NCBI RefSeq assembly: GCF_001746835.1
Contig: NZ_CP016094.1
Span: 558,001-622,000 of the forward strand
From: Lacunisphaera limnophila
GTDB lineage: Bacteria > Verrucomicrobiota > Verrucomicrobiia > Opitutales > Opitutaceae
Direction of reading: 5' to 3'
Length of the DNA: 64,000 nt
The notes beneath the pieces were generated by a model, which saw nothing but the letters and a program-made list of their open reading frames with translations, was not told the origin of the DNA and made no database searches. Numbering within the stretch: the stretch's first letter is position 1; each line of letters opens with the position of its first letter. Shown piece by piece: positions 8,213 to 16,024 of this stretch. A program made the translations under genes and the position numbers.

Positions 8213-9226
8213 TTACGCCCCCATCAGGAAATCCCGCCCTTCACGGTAGCCCCGCTGGGTGAGGGCTGCCCGGGTCGTTTCGCGCGCCCCCCGTTTCCCC
8301 ACGTAACCCAGCACGAAGATCGACCCAGGCGGCGGCAGCGCCTCCGGCCCGATCACCGGCACGCCGCCCACCCGGTTCCCCGTCTTGCGTGGATCAATAT
8401 CCACGTAGCCCACAATCCTGACCCCGTGCTCCGTAAGCATTGCCGCGCGCTTCCGGGTCGGCCGCCCGGCGCCCCAGATCCAGACCTCCGGATCCGGGCC
8501 CCGGAGTCGCCCCACCTCCCGCGCCACATACCCGGCCTTCACCCGGAAAAACGCCTCCGGGCCGTAACGCGGATCCGTGCGCGACAAGCGTCCGGCCGGA
8601 TCGTGCCACGTGAGCAACTCGCGCGGGACCTTCGCCATCGCCACCCCAGCCTCCAGCCAGCGCAACCAAAGCTCATAATCCTCGGGCCAATCCCCGTCCC
8701 GATACCCGCCGTGTCGTTCCACCACCTCGCGCCGGAACATGACGCTCGGATGCGCCAGCGGCGATTCCACGAACCGGTTCAGCGCGATCTGGTCCGGCGT
8801 CACCAACCCGTTCTGCCAGTCCACATGATGCGCATACCCGGCCTGGACCGACCGGTCGCCGCCGTAACCCACCCGGCAGGCCACCAACCCGATCGTCGGA
8901 TGGTCCGCCAGAAAAGCCGTCTGCACCGCAAGGCGCTCGGGGTGACACTCATCATCCGCATCCATCCGCGCGATAAACCGGCCCCGGGCCGCTGCGAGGC
9001 CTGCATTGAGGGCCGCCACGATGCCTTGCGCCGGTTGTTCGATCAGCCGCAACCGCGGCTCGGCCCGGGCCGCCGCCCGCAGCCACGCCCGCGTGCCGTC
9101 GGTCGACCCGTCGTCCACCACCACCAGCTCCCAGTCCGTCCATGTCTGCGCCTGCACGGATGCCACCGCGCGGGCGATGGTCGTGACCGCATTGCGCACG
9201 GGCAGGAGGACGGAGAGGGCGCTCAC
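8213..9226 (-). CDS. Family 2 glycosyltransferase with C-terminal Rossmann-like domain
   Basis: Residues 1 to about 215 form a GT-A family 2 glycosyltransferase: SVLLPVRNA at the N-terminus, VVVDDGSTDGT (nucleotide binding), ARMDADDECHPERL with the DxD motif, and WPEDYELWLRW with the ED acid/base pair. Residues from about 245 carry a second module starting WIWGAGRPTRKRA, followed by YVDIDPRK and GSIFVLGYVGKRGAR, which looks like a small Rossmann-type nucleotide-binding domain. There is no transmembrane segment, so it is probably cytoplasmic or peripheral and acts in surface glycan synthesis. The acceptor is unknown and no other glycan genes are adjacent. Confidence 0.85.
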   Translation of the reverse strand: MSALSVLLPVRNAVTTIARAVASVQAQTWTDWELVVVDDGSTDGTRAWLRAAARAEPRLRLIEQPAQGIVAALNAGLAAARGRFIARMDADDECHPERLAVQTAFLADHPTIGLVACRVGYGGDRSVQAGYAHHVDWQNGLVTPDQIALNRFVESPLAHPSVMFRREVVERHGGYRDGDWPEDYELWLRWLEAGVAMAKVPRELLTWHDPAGRLSRTDPRYGPEAFFRVKAGYVAREVGRLRGPDPEVWIWGAGRPTRKRAAMLTEHGVRIVGYVDIDPRKTGNRVGGVPVIGPEALPPPGSIFVLGYVGKRGARETTRAALTQRGYREGRDFLMGA

Positions 9227-9311
9227 GGGACTAGGAAAAGCCCTGAGGCCCCCGGGAGAAAGTCATTTTCCACGATTGCGTTGCCGGGAAAAATCTTACG
9301 AAGTCGGCCAT

Positions 9312-10181
9312 ATGTCAGACCGTATCTCGACCAAACCCGTCGTTGAGGAGGAATTCTCCCTGCCCCTGTTCCTGGCCGTCGTCGCCGCGTCCTTCTCGGG
9401 CGTGCTGGGCCTCGTCTGGTGGCTGGCCCCCGCGCCGGTCTGGGCCGCCCAGACCCAGTCCGCCTGGTGGCAGTACCTTGCGCTGTTTCTCGGCATCTCG
9501 ATGTTCAACTGCTTCATGGAGTTCTTCTTCCACCGCTACGTCCTGCACAAGCCGGTGCTCCCGTTCCTCAGCTACTTCTACCGCCAGCACACCCACCACC
9601 ACAGCCTCACGCGCATCACGCGTCGCCGCACGCCCGGCGGCCTCGACGTCAACTTCGTCGAAAACTACTACCCGATCGTGAAGGAGGAGCAAAAGGAGGC
9701 CTCGTTCTTCCCCTGGTACACCTACCTCGCGTTCGCCGCCTGCATGACGCCTTTCCTGGTCGTGCTACAGTGGTTCGTGCCTTCCCTTCCCTGGTTCGTC
9801 GCCGGTTATAGCGCCATCGCCTCGTCCCTGCTGATCTACGAGCTCTTCCACGCCATCGAGCACTGGTCCTTTGAGCGCTGGGCCCCGCTCATCGAGCACC
9901 CGACGTTTGGCGCGTTCTGGCGCAAGGTCTACAGCTTCCACCTCCGCCACCACGCCGTCATCGACTGTAACGAGGCGATCTCCGGCTTCTTCATCATGCC
10001 TGTCGCGGACTGGGTCTTCGGCACCTGCATCATCCCCGGCGTGCTCTACAAGCACGGCCAGACCGTGGCCGAGGAGAAGGAATTCCTCAGCCCGAAGCCC
10101 GTCGCCCTCATCCGCTGGCTCGACCGCCTGACCGACGGCCTGGTCAAGGCCCGCCGCCAGCGCGCCCAGGGCGCGGCCTGA
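9312..10181 (+). CDS. Fatty acid hydroxylase / sterol desaturase superfamily membrane protein
   Basis: An integral-membrane di-iron oxygenase. Four hydrophobic stretches and the His-box set are visible: FFFHRYVLH, QHTHHHSL, FHAIEHW and SFHLRHHAV. The start at 9312 (MSDRISTKP) follows the non-coding stretch upstream. The longer open frame from 9006 overlaps the glycosyltransferase and is rejected. 289 aa. It could hydroxylate a lipid or hopanoid/carotenoid-like substrate, which the sequence does not reveal. The gene stands alone and is followed by a GC-rich hairpin that probably ends transcription. Confidence 0.8.
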   Translation: MSDRISTKPVVEEEFSLPLFLAVVAASFSGVLGLVWWLAPAPVWAAQTQSAWWQYLALFLGISMFNCFMEFFFHRYVLHKPVLPFLSYFYRQHTHHHSLTRITRRRTPGGLDVNFVENYYPIVKEEQKEASFFPWYTYLAFAACMTPFLVVLQWFVPSLPWFVAGYSAIASSLLIYELFHAIEHWSFERWAPLIEHPTFGAFWRKVYSFHLRHHAVIDCNEAISGFFIMPVADWVFGTCIIPGVLYKHGQTVAEEKEFLSPKPVALIRWLDRLTDGLVKARRQRAQGAA

Positions 10182-10210
10182 AGCTCACGCCATCGTCCGT
10201 TTCCCTGTCG

Positions 10211-10234
10211 GGGCGCACCTCGTGTGCGCCCTTT
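10211..10234 (+). terminator. Probable intrinsic terminator
   Basis: GGGCGCAC ctcgt GTGCGCCC followed by TTT. It is an 8-bp perfect GC stem with a 5-base loop, 29 bases after the hydroxylase stop. The T-tract is short, so efficiency is uncertain. Confidence 0.6.
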
Positions 10235-10242
10235 CCGTTGCT

Positions 10243-10268
10243 GGAGGGCCCGCGTCCCTGCGGACCGG
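10243..10268 (+). repeat. GGAG-footed hairpin repeat, copy 1
   Basis: Reads GGAGGGCCCGCGTCCCTGCGG, then ACC. A second copy at 18658-18683 has GGAGGGCCCACGTCCCTGTGG at the same place. The two differ by paired changes (CGC/GCG against CAC/GTG) that keep the stem. Confidence 0.65.
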
Positions 10269-10271
10269 ACC

Positions 10272-10871
10272 TCACTTCCCGATCACGCCCTTCTTGAGCA
10301 GCTTTGACACCTTCGGCTTGATCACGAACGTGCAATAGCCCTGCGAGGGGTTGTTCTTGAAATAGTCCTGGTGGTACTTCTCCGCGGGATAGAACAACGG
10401 CAGCGGGCTGATCTCCGTGACGATCGGGTCGTCGAACAATTTCTGCGCCGCCGCCTTGCCCGCCTCCGCGGCCACCCGCTGCTCCTCGTTGTGCGTGAAG
10501 ATCACCGAGCGGTACTGCGTGCCTTCGTCCGCCCCCTGCCGGTTCAGCGTGGTCGGATCGTGCGCCTCGAAGAACACCTCGACGAGCTTCTCGTAGCTCA
10601 CGTCGTGCGGCCAGTACTCCACCCGGATGACCTCGGCATGGCCCGTCCGGCCGGTGCAGATTTCCTCATAGGTCGGGTTGGCCTTCGTGCCGCCCGCGTA
10701 GCCGCTGACCACGGCCTTCACGCCCGGCAGCAGCTCGAACACCGCCTCCGTGCACCAGAAGCAGCCGCCCCCGAAGGTGGCGAACTCGGTTTTCAACGCA
10801 GGTTTGGTTTCGGCCGTGGCAGTCATGACAAGGGAGAGAAAGAGGAGGGATAGAAAAGGGCGCACGTGCAT
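10272..10871 (-). CDS. msrA: Exported peptide methionine sulfoxide reductase MsrA
   Basis: Reduces the S-epimer of methionine sulfoxide in proteins. The catalytic motif [13 protein letters not shown] is intact, followed by [16 protein letters not shown] and AEKYHQDYF typical of MsrA. An N-terminal signal peptide ([20 protein letters not shown]) indicates a periplasmic enzyme that repairs envelope proteins. Start chosen at 10871; an upstream ATG at 10919 would precede the signal peptide with non-family residues. 199 aa. A recycling Cys is present near the C-terminus (GYCTFVIKP). It is divergent from Hsp15, with a long inverted repeat between them. Confidence 0.9.
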   Translation of the reverse strand: MHVRPFLSLLFLSLVMTATAETKPALKTEFATFGGGCFWCTEAVFELLPGVKAVVSGYAGGTKANPTYEEICTGRTGHAEVIRVEYWPHDVSYEKLVEVFFEAHDPTTLNRQGADEGTQYRSVIFTHNEEQRVAAEAGKAAAQKLFDDPIVTEISPLPLFYPAEKYHQDYFKNNPSQGYCTFVIKPKVSKLLKKGVIGK

Positions 10872-10922
10872 GGACGTGGGAGCAGGTAAGCCCGATTTTA
10901 TTCCAGCGCAAGGCACCAAGCC

Positions 10923-10994
10923 ATTCTCCGCGGATGGCGCGGATCAATTCCGGATAAAACCCATCCGCGTCAATCCGCGCCATCCGCGGAGAAT
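10923..10994. repeat. Long perfect inverted repeat (22-bp arms)
   Basis: Arms at 10923-10944 and 10973-10994 are perfectly complementary, with the core TCCGCGGATGGCGCGGAT and a 28-base spacer. It sits between divergent msrA and hslR. The same words (ATCCGCG, CATCCGCGGAGA) occur as half-copies at 36905-36940 and, degenerate, at 18965-19015 and 20265-20295. Confidence 0.8.
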
Positions 10995-11036
10995 TCCGTC
11001 CCTTGTCTTTTCGCGGCAGAATAATTTGCTCAGCCC

Positions 11037-11414
11037 ATGGACGATCCCCGTCTCGACAAATGGCTCTGGTGCGTGCGGGTCTACAAGACCCGCCCCGAGG
11101 CCACGGCCGCCTGCCGCGCCGGCAAGGTCTTCCTCGGCGAGCTCGAGGCCAAGCCCGGCCGCGATCTCCACGTGGGCGAGGTCGTCACCGTCCGTCTCGG
11201 CGCCCTCACCCGCACCCTGCAGGTCGTCGCCCACCCCAAGTCGCGCGTCGCCGCCAAACTGTTGCCGGCCTTCATGGCCGACCTCACGCCGCCCGCCGAG
11301 TACGAGCGCGCCAAACAGGCCGGCATCGAGCACCTCCTCGCCCGCCAACGCGGCGAGGGCCGCCCCACCAAAAAGGACCGCCGCGACATGGGCCGGCTCT
11401 TCGGCTACGAGTGA
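11037..11414 (+). CDS. hslR: S4-domain RNA-binding protein, heat shock protein 15 (HslR)
   Basis: A ribosome-recycling factor of the Hsp15 family that binds stalled 50S subunits carrying nascent chains. The S4 domain lies at the N-terminus (RLDKWLWCVRVYKTRPEATAACRAGKV), followed by VGEVVTVR and a basic C-terminus (RPTKKDRRDMGRL). 125 aa versus 133 in E. coli. It starts at 11037 with ATG. It is a single gene, and the ribosome-associated EttA lies just downstream on the other strand. RNA binding is secure; the exact ribosomal role is by family. Confidence 0.85.
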   Translation: MDDPRLDKWLWCVRVYKTRPEATAACRAGKVFLGELEAKPGRDLHVGEVVTVRLGALTRTLQVVAHPKSRVAAKLLPAFMADLTPPAEYERAKQAGIEHLLARQRGEGRPTKKDRRDMGRLFGYE

Positions 11415-11429
11415 CGGGAGGGCAAAAAA

Positions 11430-11470
11430 GGTAGCCGCGTTTGAACGCAGTGAAAGCGTGGCCGCCTACC
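11430..11470 (+). repeat. GTAG-footed imperfect hairpin
   Basis: GGTAG CCGCGTTT ... AAAGCGTGG ... CTACC: the outer GGTAG pairs with CTACC, and the inner 8-9 bp stem includes one G-T pair. Its right end (CTA at 11466-11468) coincides with the stop codon of the ettA remnant described next. Confidence 0.5.
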
Positions 11471-11535
11471 GTGTCAGCTTGCGGTACTTGATCCGATGCG
11501 GCTGATCCGCGTCCTTTGCCTCGGTTTCGCCTAGC
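11466..11535 (-). pseudogene. Remnant of a second ettA 3' end
   Basis: Read on the minus strand, this stretch ends with DADQPHRIKYRKLTR and a stop, identical over 16 codons (KDADQ...) to the C-terminus of the intact ettA 140 bases away. About 7 of the 16 codons differ, all silently. Upstream of this tail the match fades (ETEA, then unrelated) and there is no ATP-binding domain. It is therefore a leftover tail of a diverged, protein-selected copy and not a recent duplication. Replacement of an older ettA by a related one is the simplest explanation. Confidence 0.75.
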
Positions 11536-11605
11536 GAGAACCGCGGACAAACACCGGGCGGCCAGCAGGCCGCAACGGTGTTCCCCGTAAGCCGCGCCTG
11601 AGGAC

Positions 11606-13291
11606 TTACCGCGTCAGCTTTCGATACTTAATCCGGTGGGGCTGGTCCGCGTCCTTCCCCTTCCGCTTCTTGAAATCCTCGAGATAAGACGAGTAGTTAC
11701 CCGCGAACCAGTGCACGTAGCTGTCGCCCTCGAAGGCCATGATGTGCGTCGCCGTGCGGTCCAGGAACCAGCGGTCGTGCGAGATGATCACGGCGCAGCC
11801 CGCGAAGGTCTCGAGCGCCTCTTCCAACGCGCGGATTGAATTCACGTCCAGGTCGTTCGTCGGTTCGTCCAGCAGGAGCAGGTTCGCCTCGCTCTTGAGC
11901 ACGCGCGCCAGCAGCACGCGGTTGCGCTCACCGCCGGAAAGCACGCCGACCTTCTTCGACTGGTCCGCGCCGGTGAAGCCGAACTGCGCGCAGTACGCGC
12001 GGCTGTTCACCGACCGCTTGCCCAGCTGCATGATCTCCTGCCCGCCGCTGATGACCTCCCAGATCGTCTTGTCCCCCTCCAGTGAGTCGCGGGACTGCTC
12101 GACGTAGGCGGTCTTCACGGTGTCCCCCATCTTGAAGGTGCCCGCGTCCGGCTGCTCCAGGCCGGTGATCAGCTTGAACAGCGTCGTCTTGCCCGCGCCG
12201 TTCGGCCCGATGATGCCTACGATGCCGCCGGGCGGCAGCGAGAACTCCAGCTTGTCGTAAAGCAGTTTGTCGCCGTAGGCCTTGGCCACTTGCTGCGCCT
12301 GCACGACCAGGTTGCCCAGGCGCGGCCCGGGCGGGATGATGATTTCGAATTTCTTCTCCTGCTCCGCCACGTCCTGCTTGAGCATGGCCTCGTAGGCGCT
12401 GATGCGCGCCTGCGATTTCGCCACCCGCGCCTTCGCGCTCTGCCGGATCCACTCCAGCTCGCGCGCCATCGCTTTCTGGCGCTTGCTCTCCGTGCGCTCG
12501 GCCACGCTCGCCATCGCCTGCTTCTGCTCCAGCCACGACGAATAGTTGCCCTTGAACGGCAGGCCGTGCCCGTGGTCCAGTTCGAGGATCCAGCCGGCGA
12601 CGTTGTCGAGGAAGTAGCGGTCGTGCGTCACCGCGATCACGGTGCCCTCGTAACGCGAGAGGTGCTGCTCCAGCCAGTTGACCGAATCGGCGTCCAAATG
12701 ATTGGTCGGCTCGTCGAGCAGCAGGATCGAGGGTTTCTGCAACAGCAGCCGCGCCAGCGCCACGCGGCGGCGCTCGCCGCCGGACAGCGTGTCCACGATC
12801 GCCTCGCCGGGCGGACACCGCAGCGCGTCCATCGCCTGCTCCACCATCGGGGCCACGTCCCACGCGCCCAGGTGCTCGATCTTCTCCTGCAGCTTCGCCT
12901 GCTTCTCGCTGATGGCGTCGCGCGCAGCGTCATCCGCCGCCTCGGACAGCTCGTCCCAGCTGGCGTCGTACGCCGCCGTCAAATCGGTGAGGTGCTTCAC
13001 GCCCTCCTCGACGCAGGCGCGCACCGTGGCGCCGGCGGTGAGCTGCGGTTCCTGCGGCAGGAAACCCACCGGGTAACCCGGCTCGAAATGCACGCGCCCG
13101 TCGATCTCGGTGTCGATGCCCGCGAGGATGCGCATGAGCGAGGACTTGCCGGAGCCGTTCAGGCCGAGCACGCCGATCTTGGCGCCGTAGTAGAACGACA
13201 GGGAGATGTCGCGGAGGATTTCCTTGCGCTCGATCTTCTTCGAGACGCCGAGCATCGAGAAAATGATCTTGGGGGCTTCGGGCTGGGCCAT
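11606..13291 (-). CDS. ettA: Energy-dependent translational throttle protein EttA (ABC-F ATPase)
   Basis: A ribosome-binding ABC-F protein that gates the first elongation cycle according to ADP/ATP level. It has two ATPase domains: Walker A GLNGSGKSS with signature LSGGERRRVALARLL and LLLDEPTNHLDADS, then Walker A GPNGAGKTT with signature LSGGERNRVLLARVL and LLLDEPTNDLDVNS. The linker carries the EttA-typical FKGNYSSWLEQK and a basic coiled segment (RTESKRQKAMARELEWIRQSAKARVAKS). It has no membrane domain. 561 aa, as expected (E. coli 555). The C-terminus (HRIKYRKLTR) is duplicated as a ghost just downstream. Confidence 0.95.
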   Translation of the reverse strand: MAQPEAPKIIFSMLGVSKKIERKEILRDISLSFYYGAKIGVLGLNGSGKSSLMRILAGIDTEIDGRVHFEPGYPVGFLPQEPQLTAGATVRACVEEGVKHLTDLTAAYDASWDELSEAADDAARDAISEKQAKLQEKIEHLGAWDVAPMVEQAMDALRCPPGEAIVDTLSGGERRRVALARLLLQKPSILLLDEPTNHLDADSVNWLEQHLSRYEGTVIAVTHDRYFLDNVAGWILELDHGHGLPFKGNYSSWLEQKQAMASVAERTESKRQKAMARELEWIRQSAKARVAKSQARISAYEAMLKQDVAEQEKKFEIIIPPGPRLGNLVVQAQQVAKAYGDKLLYDKLEFSLPPGGIVGIIGPNGAGKTTLFKLITGLEQPDAGTFKMGDTVKTAYVEQSRDSLEGDKTIWEVISGGQEIMQLGKRSVNSRAYCAQFGFTGADQSKKVGVLSGGERNRVLLARVLKSEANLLLLDEPTNDLDVNSIRALEEALETFAGCAVIISHDRWFLDRTATHIMAFEGDSYVHWFAGNYSSYLEDFKKRKGKDADQPHRIKYRKLTR

Positions 13292-13350
13292 GAGGCGTCA
13301 AAAAGGCATATCCCCCGGCCAAGGCAAGCGCGGCGCGGAAACCCCGGGGC

Positions 13351-13383
13351 AAAAAAAGAACGCCGGGCGCGGGCCCGGCGTTC
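13351..13383 (-). terminator. Strong intrinsic terminator of the ompW-like gene
   Basis: On the minus strand GAACGCCGGGC ... GCCCGGCGTTC forms an 11-bp perfect stem with a 4-base loop, followed directly by seven T. It lies 22 bases after the stop of the gene at 13406-14035. Confidence 0.9.
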
Positions 13384-13405
13384 TGTGGAGCGAACCGTAA
13401 TTCGC

Positions 13406-14035
13406 TCAGAACTCGTAGCGCACGCCCGCGGCGTACAGCCAGGGATCGAGCCGGGCCTCGGTCAGACGGGCCGCGCCGGCATACACGCCCGAGCGGATGT
13501 AAGCGCGCTTCAGGTCGAGGTTGAAGGACCAGCGCTCGTCGAGCTTCCAGTCCACACCCGCCTGCAAAGCCAGGCCGGTGCTGTTGTTTTCCAGACGCAG
13601 GGGCACGCCGGCCACGACGAGCCGGTCATCCCAGATCAGCGTGAAATTCACGCCCGCCGCCACGTAGGGACGGATCGCCGCACCCGGCAGGGCCCGGTAT
13701 TGGAACAGCAGCGTGGGGGGTAGGTGCTTGAAGGAACCGAGCCGGCCGACGCCGGCGAGCGAGACGGAGTGTTCCTGGGGGATGGTCAACACCAGCTCGG
13801 CGGAGAGCGTGTCGGTGAAGGCATAGGCGACGTCGATCTCAGGAATCAGCTTGTCGCTGACCGACACGGCGTTCGGGGCGAAGGCGATGCCGAGGGCGGA
13901 GAAGGCGTCGGACTTGTCGACGGTCTCGAGGTAGGTGGCCCGGAGGCGGACCGACCACGGGCTGGCCGCCGGCAGGGCGGTCGTGGCGACCAGGAGGAGC
14001 AGACAGGGCAGGACTTTACGGAGGGTTTTGTTCAT
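13406..14035 (-). CDS. OmpW-family outer membrane beta-barrel protein
   Basis: A small eight-stranded barrel of the OmpW/AlkL type that may carry small hydrophobic molecules. Residues 1-24 are a signal peptide (LPCLLLLVATTALPAAS). The mature part begins SPWSVRLRATYLET, has VDVAYAFTD-like alternation and FKHLPPTLLFQY, the signature OmpW segment, and ends with the barrel-closing aromatic GVRYEF. 209 aa is the usual length. Start chosen at 14035 (MNKTLRK); an ATG at 14077 adds unlikely residues. Single gene with its own terminator. Confidence 0.85.
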   Translation of the reverse strand: MNKTLRKVLPCLLLLVATTALPAASPWSVRLRATYLETVDKSDAFSALGIAFAPNAVSVSDKLIPEIDVAYAFTDTLSAELVLTIPQEHSVSLAGVGRLGSFKHLPPTLLFQYRALPGAAIRPYVAAGVNFTLIWDDRLVVAGVPLRLENNSTGLALQAGVDWKLDERWSFNLDLKRAYIRSGVYAGAARLTEARLDPWLYAAGVRYEF

Positions 14036-14150
14036 GGGTAGGGTTGCGCCGCGTTGGAAAAATGCCAACGGAGACACAGCCTAGCCTAACCGGCGGCCGG
14101 CGGCCGGGCTCGGCATCCCTTGACCAGCCCTACGCGGGAATTGAACGATC

Positions 14151-15509
14151 TTAAACCTCGTGCAGCCGCAGCGGCACCGGGTCAATGACCTTGGCCTTGG
14201 GCAACTGCTCGGCGAGCTGGGTCTTGAACCAGTCGCGCGCATCCGGGTCGCCGTGCGTCAGCACGATGCTCCGGGCCTTGGTCTGCACCGCAAACTCCAG
14301 CAGCTCGCCGCGCTCGGCGTGCCCGCTCAGTTCGAACCGGTCGACGCGCGCCTTCACCTTGGTCCGCACATCCAGCGCATCGAAGGCAAAGGTCGCGCCG
14401 GGCTTGGTCGCCAGCAGCTTGCCACCCGGGGTGTCCGGATCGCAGTAGCCCACGAAACCGATCGTGTTGCGCGCGTGCCCGAGCAGGCCCGAGGCCAGCG
14501 CGTAGCTCGGCGTCTTCTCGACCAGCATGCCGGAACTGACGATATAAAGGCCCTTCTGCGCCGGCTCCTGGCCGGGCATGATCTTCTTCGGCAGCTTGCG
14601 CAGGCCGAGATCCTTCAGGATGCGCATGTCGAACTGCACGTCCTTGGTCTTGCGCGAGACCTCATCAAAGAGCTCCGACAGGCCGATGCCCAGGCCGCCC
14701 GCGTAGATCGGGCACTCGATGAGCCGGCCGAAGCGGCGGGCGTCATGGAAGACCGCCAGCAGCTCCTGCATGCGCCCGAGAGCGAACACCGGCAGCAGGA
14801 ACGAGCCGCCCTTGGCGATCGTGTCGTTGATCGAGTCGATCAGGCGGGCGATCTCGTGCACCCGCTCCTTGCCGTAGGCGCGCTCGGTCATGCCGCGCGT
14901 CGTCTCGATGATCAGCGTGTCGAAATGACCGATCGGGAAATGCGCCCCCTTCAGCGTGCGCAGGTGCTCGAACAACACGTCGCCCGTCAGGAAAATCTTC
15001 CGCATGCCGTGGTGGATCTCGACCGCCGTCGCCCCGGCCACGTGGCCCGAGGGATGGAACATCAGCTCGATCTCGCCGCGCTTGCCCTTGATCTTTTTGA
15101 CCTTCTTGAAGGGCAGGCCCACGAACCGCTTGGTCAGGCCCTCGATCTCCTTGTGCGTGAACAGCGGGTAGCCGGGGACCCCGTCCTCCTCCTTCTGCTT
15201 CTGCATCACGTTGGCGGAATTGTGCAGCATCTTCTCGATCAGCATGCGGCTCGACTGCGTGAGTAGCACCGGGGTCTTCGGGTGCTGGCGCATCACCACC
15301 GGCAGGCCGCCGATATGGTCGAGGTGACAGTGCGTGATGATGATGAGGTCCAATTCGATGTCGCGGAGCAGCGAGAGGTCCGGCAGGGCGCCGACCCCCG
15401 GGGTCTTGGGGTTGAGCCCGCAATCCACGAGGATGTTCAGATCACCGATCATCAGAAGGAGGGAATTGGCGCCGATACCGCCTTGGCGGTTGAGATCGAT
15501 GAGTTTCAT
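14151..15509 (-). CDS. MBL-fold beta-CASP ribonuclease-like protein
   Basis: A metallo-beta-lactamase nuclease of the CPSF73/YSH1-like beta-CASP group. The zinc motif THCHLDHIGG lies near residue 60, a second His at HPSGHVAGA, an Asp at LTGDVLF, and the late His motifs SGHAERGEL and LTHGDPDA. The insert around residues 235-350 carries the beta-CASP cap. 452 aa with no signal peptide, so it is cytoplasmic. Such proteins process or degrade RNA; there is no RNase J C-terminal domain. It is a single transcription unit, and its substrate cannot be read here. Confidence 0.85.
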   Translation of the reverse strand: MKLIDLNRQGGIGANSLLLMIGDLNILVDCGLNPKTPGVGALPDLSLLRDIELDLIIITHCHLDHIGGLPVVMRQHPKTPVLLTQSSRMLIEKMLHNSANVMQKQKEEDGVPGYPLFTHKEIEGLTKRFVGLPFKKVKKIKGKRGEIELMFHPSGHVAGATAVEIHHGMRKIFLTGDVLFEHLRTLKGAHFPIGHFDTLIIETTRGMTERAYGKERVHEIARLIDSINDTIAKGGSFLLPVFALGRMQELLAVFHDARRFGRLIECPIYAGGLGIGLSELFDEVSRKTKDVQFDMRILKDLGLRKLPKKIMPGQEPAQKGLYIVSSGMLVEKTPSYALASGLLGHARNTIGFVGYCDPDTPGGKLLATKPGATFAFDALDVRTKVKARVDRFELSGHAERGELLEFAVQTKARSIVLTHGDPDARDWFKTQLAEQLPKAKVIDPVPLRLHEV

Positions 15510-15630
15510 TTGTGTAAGGGATCAGGGAGACGCCCCCCGCCCCCTCTAGCAAGCCCGGGTTTCGGGGCTCGGGGTGGCGGGATTTCCAAAGCCGGCCGGC
15601 CCGGCGCCCGACGCGGGATGTCCGGGCCCC

Positions 15631-15876
15631 TCACCGCCCACCCGGCTCGTCCGGCACCTTCGTGGCCTCCACGTCGATCACCTCACCAGCCGGCATCCGC
15701 GTCCGCCGACCCGAGGCCGCGGCCGGACCCGAGCGCACCGGCCGGGGTTTGCCCCGGAATAACTGCGTCACCCAACCCAGCAGACCCGCGAAAATCACGA
15801 CGGCGGCGGTGAAAGCCACCGCGAGCATCGCGAAGAGGGCGACGAATCCGGCAAACAGCAGGCGCAGCAAGGGCAT
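15631..15876 (-). CDS. Small single-pass membrane protein, 81 aa
   Basis: I do not recognise the family. Residues 3-38 are hydrophobic (LLFAGFVALFAMLAVAFTAAVVIFAGLLG in blocks), followed by a short basic and proline-rich cytoplasmic tail ending in EVIDVEATKVPDE. The start at 15876 (MPLLRLLF) is chosen because the longer open frame upstream lacks protein-like composition. It is divergent from the PilT-type gene and could belong with it, but nothing in the sequence demands that. Confidence 0.55.
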   Translation of the reverse strand: MPLLRLLFAGFVALFAMLAVAFTAAVVIFAGLLGWVTQLFRGKPRPVRSGPAAASGRRTRMPAGEVIDVEATKVPDEPGGR

Positions 15877-16024
15877 GGTCGGAAGACTCGCACACCTGCC
15901 GCGAAGTTGCACGGAAGATTCACCGCCCGGCCCCCGGCCGTCTCCCCTCGGCGGTTCCCGCCCCACCCCCGAGTCCAGCCTTGCCAACCATCCTCTCCTG
16001 CAGAGGATTCCGCCACTCCCCGGC

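Noticed and set aside
9006-9311. Longer N-terminus for the fatty acid hydroxylase
   Set aside because: The upstream part of the frame overlaps the glycosyltransferase and lacks family similarity; the family N-terminus fits ATG 9312.
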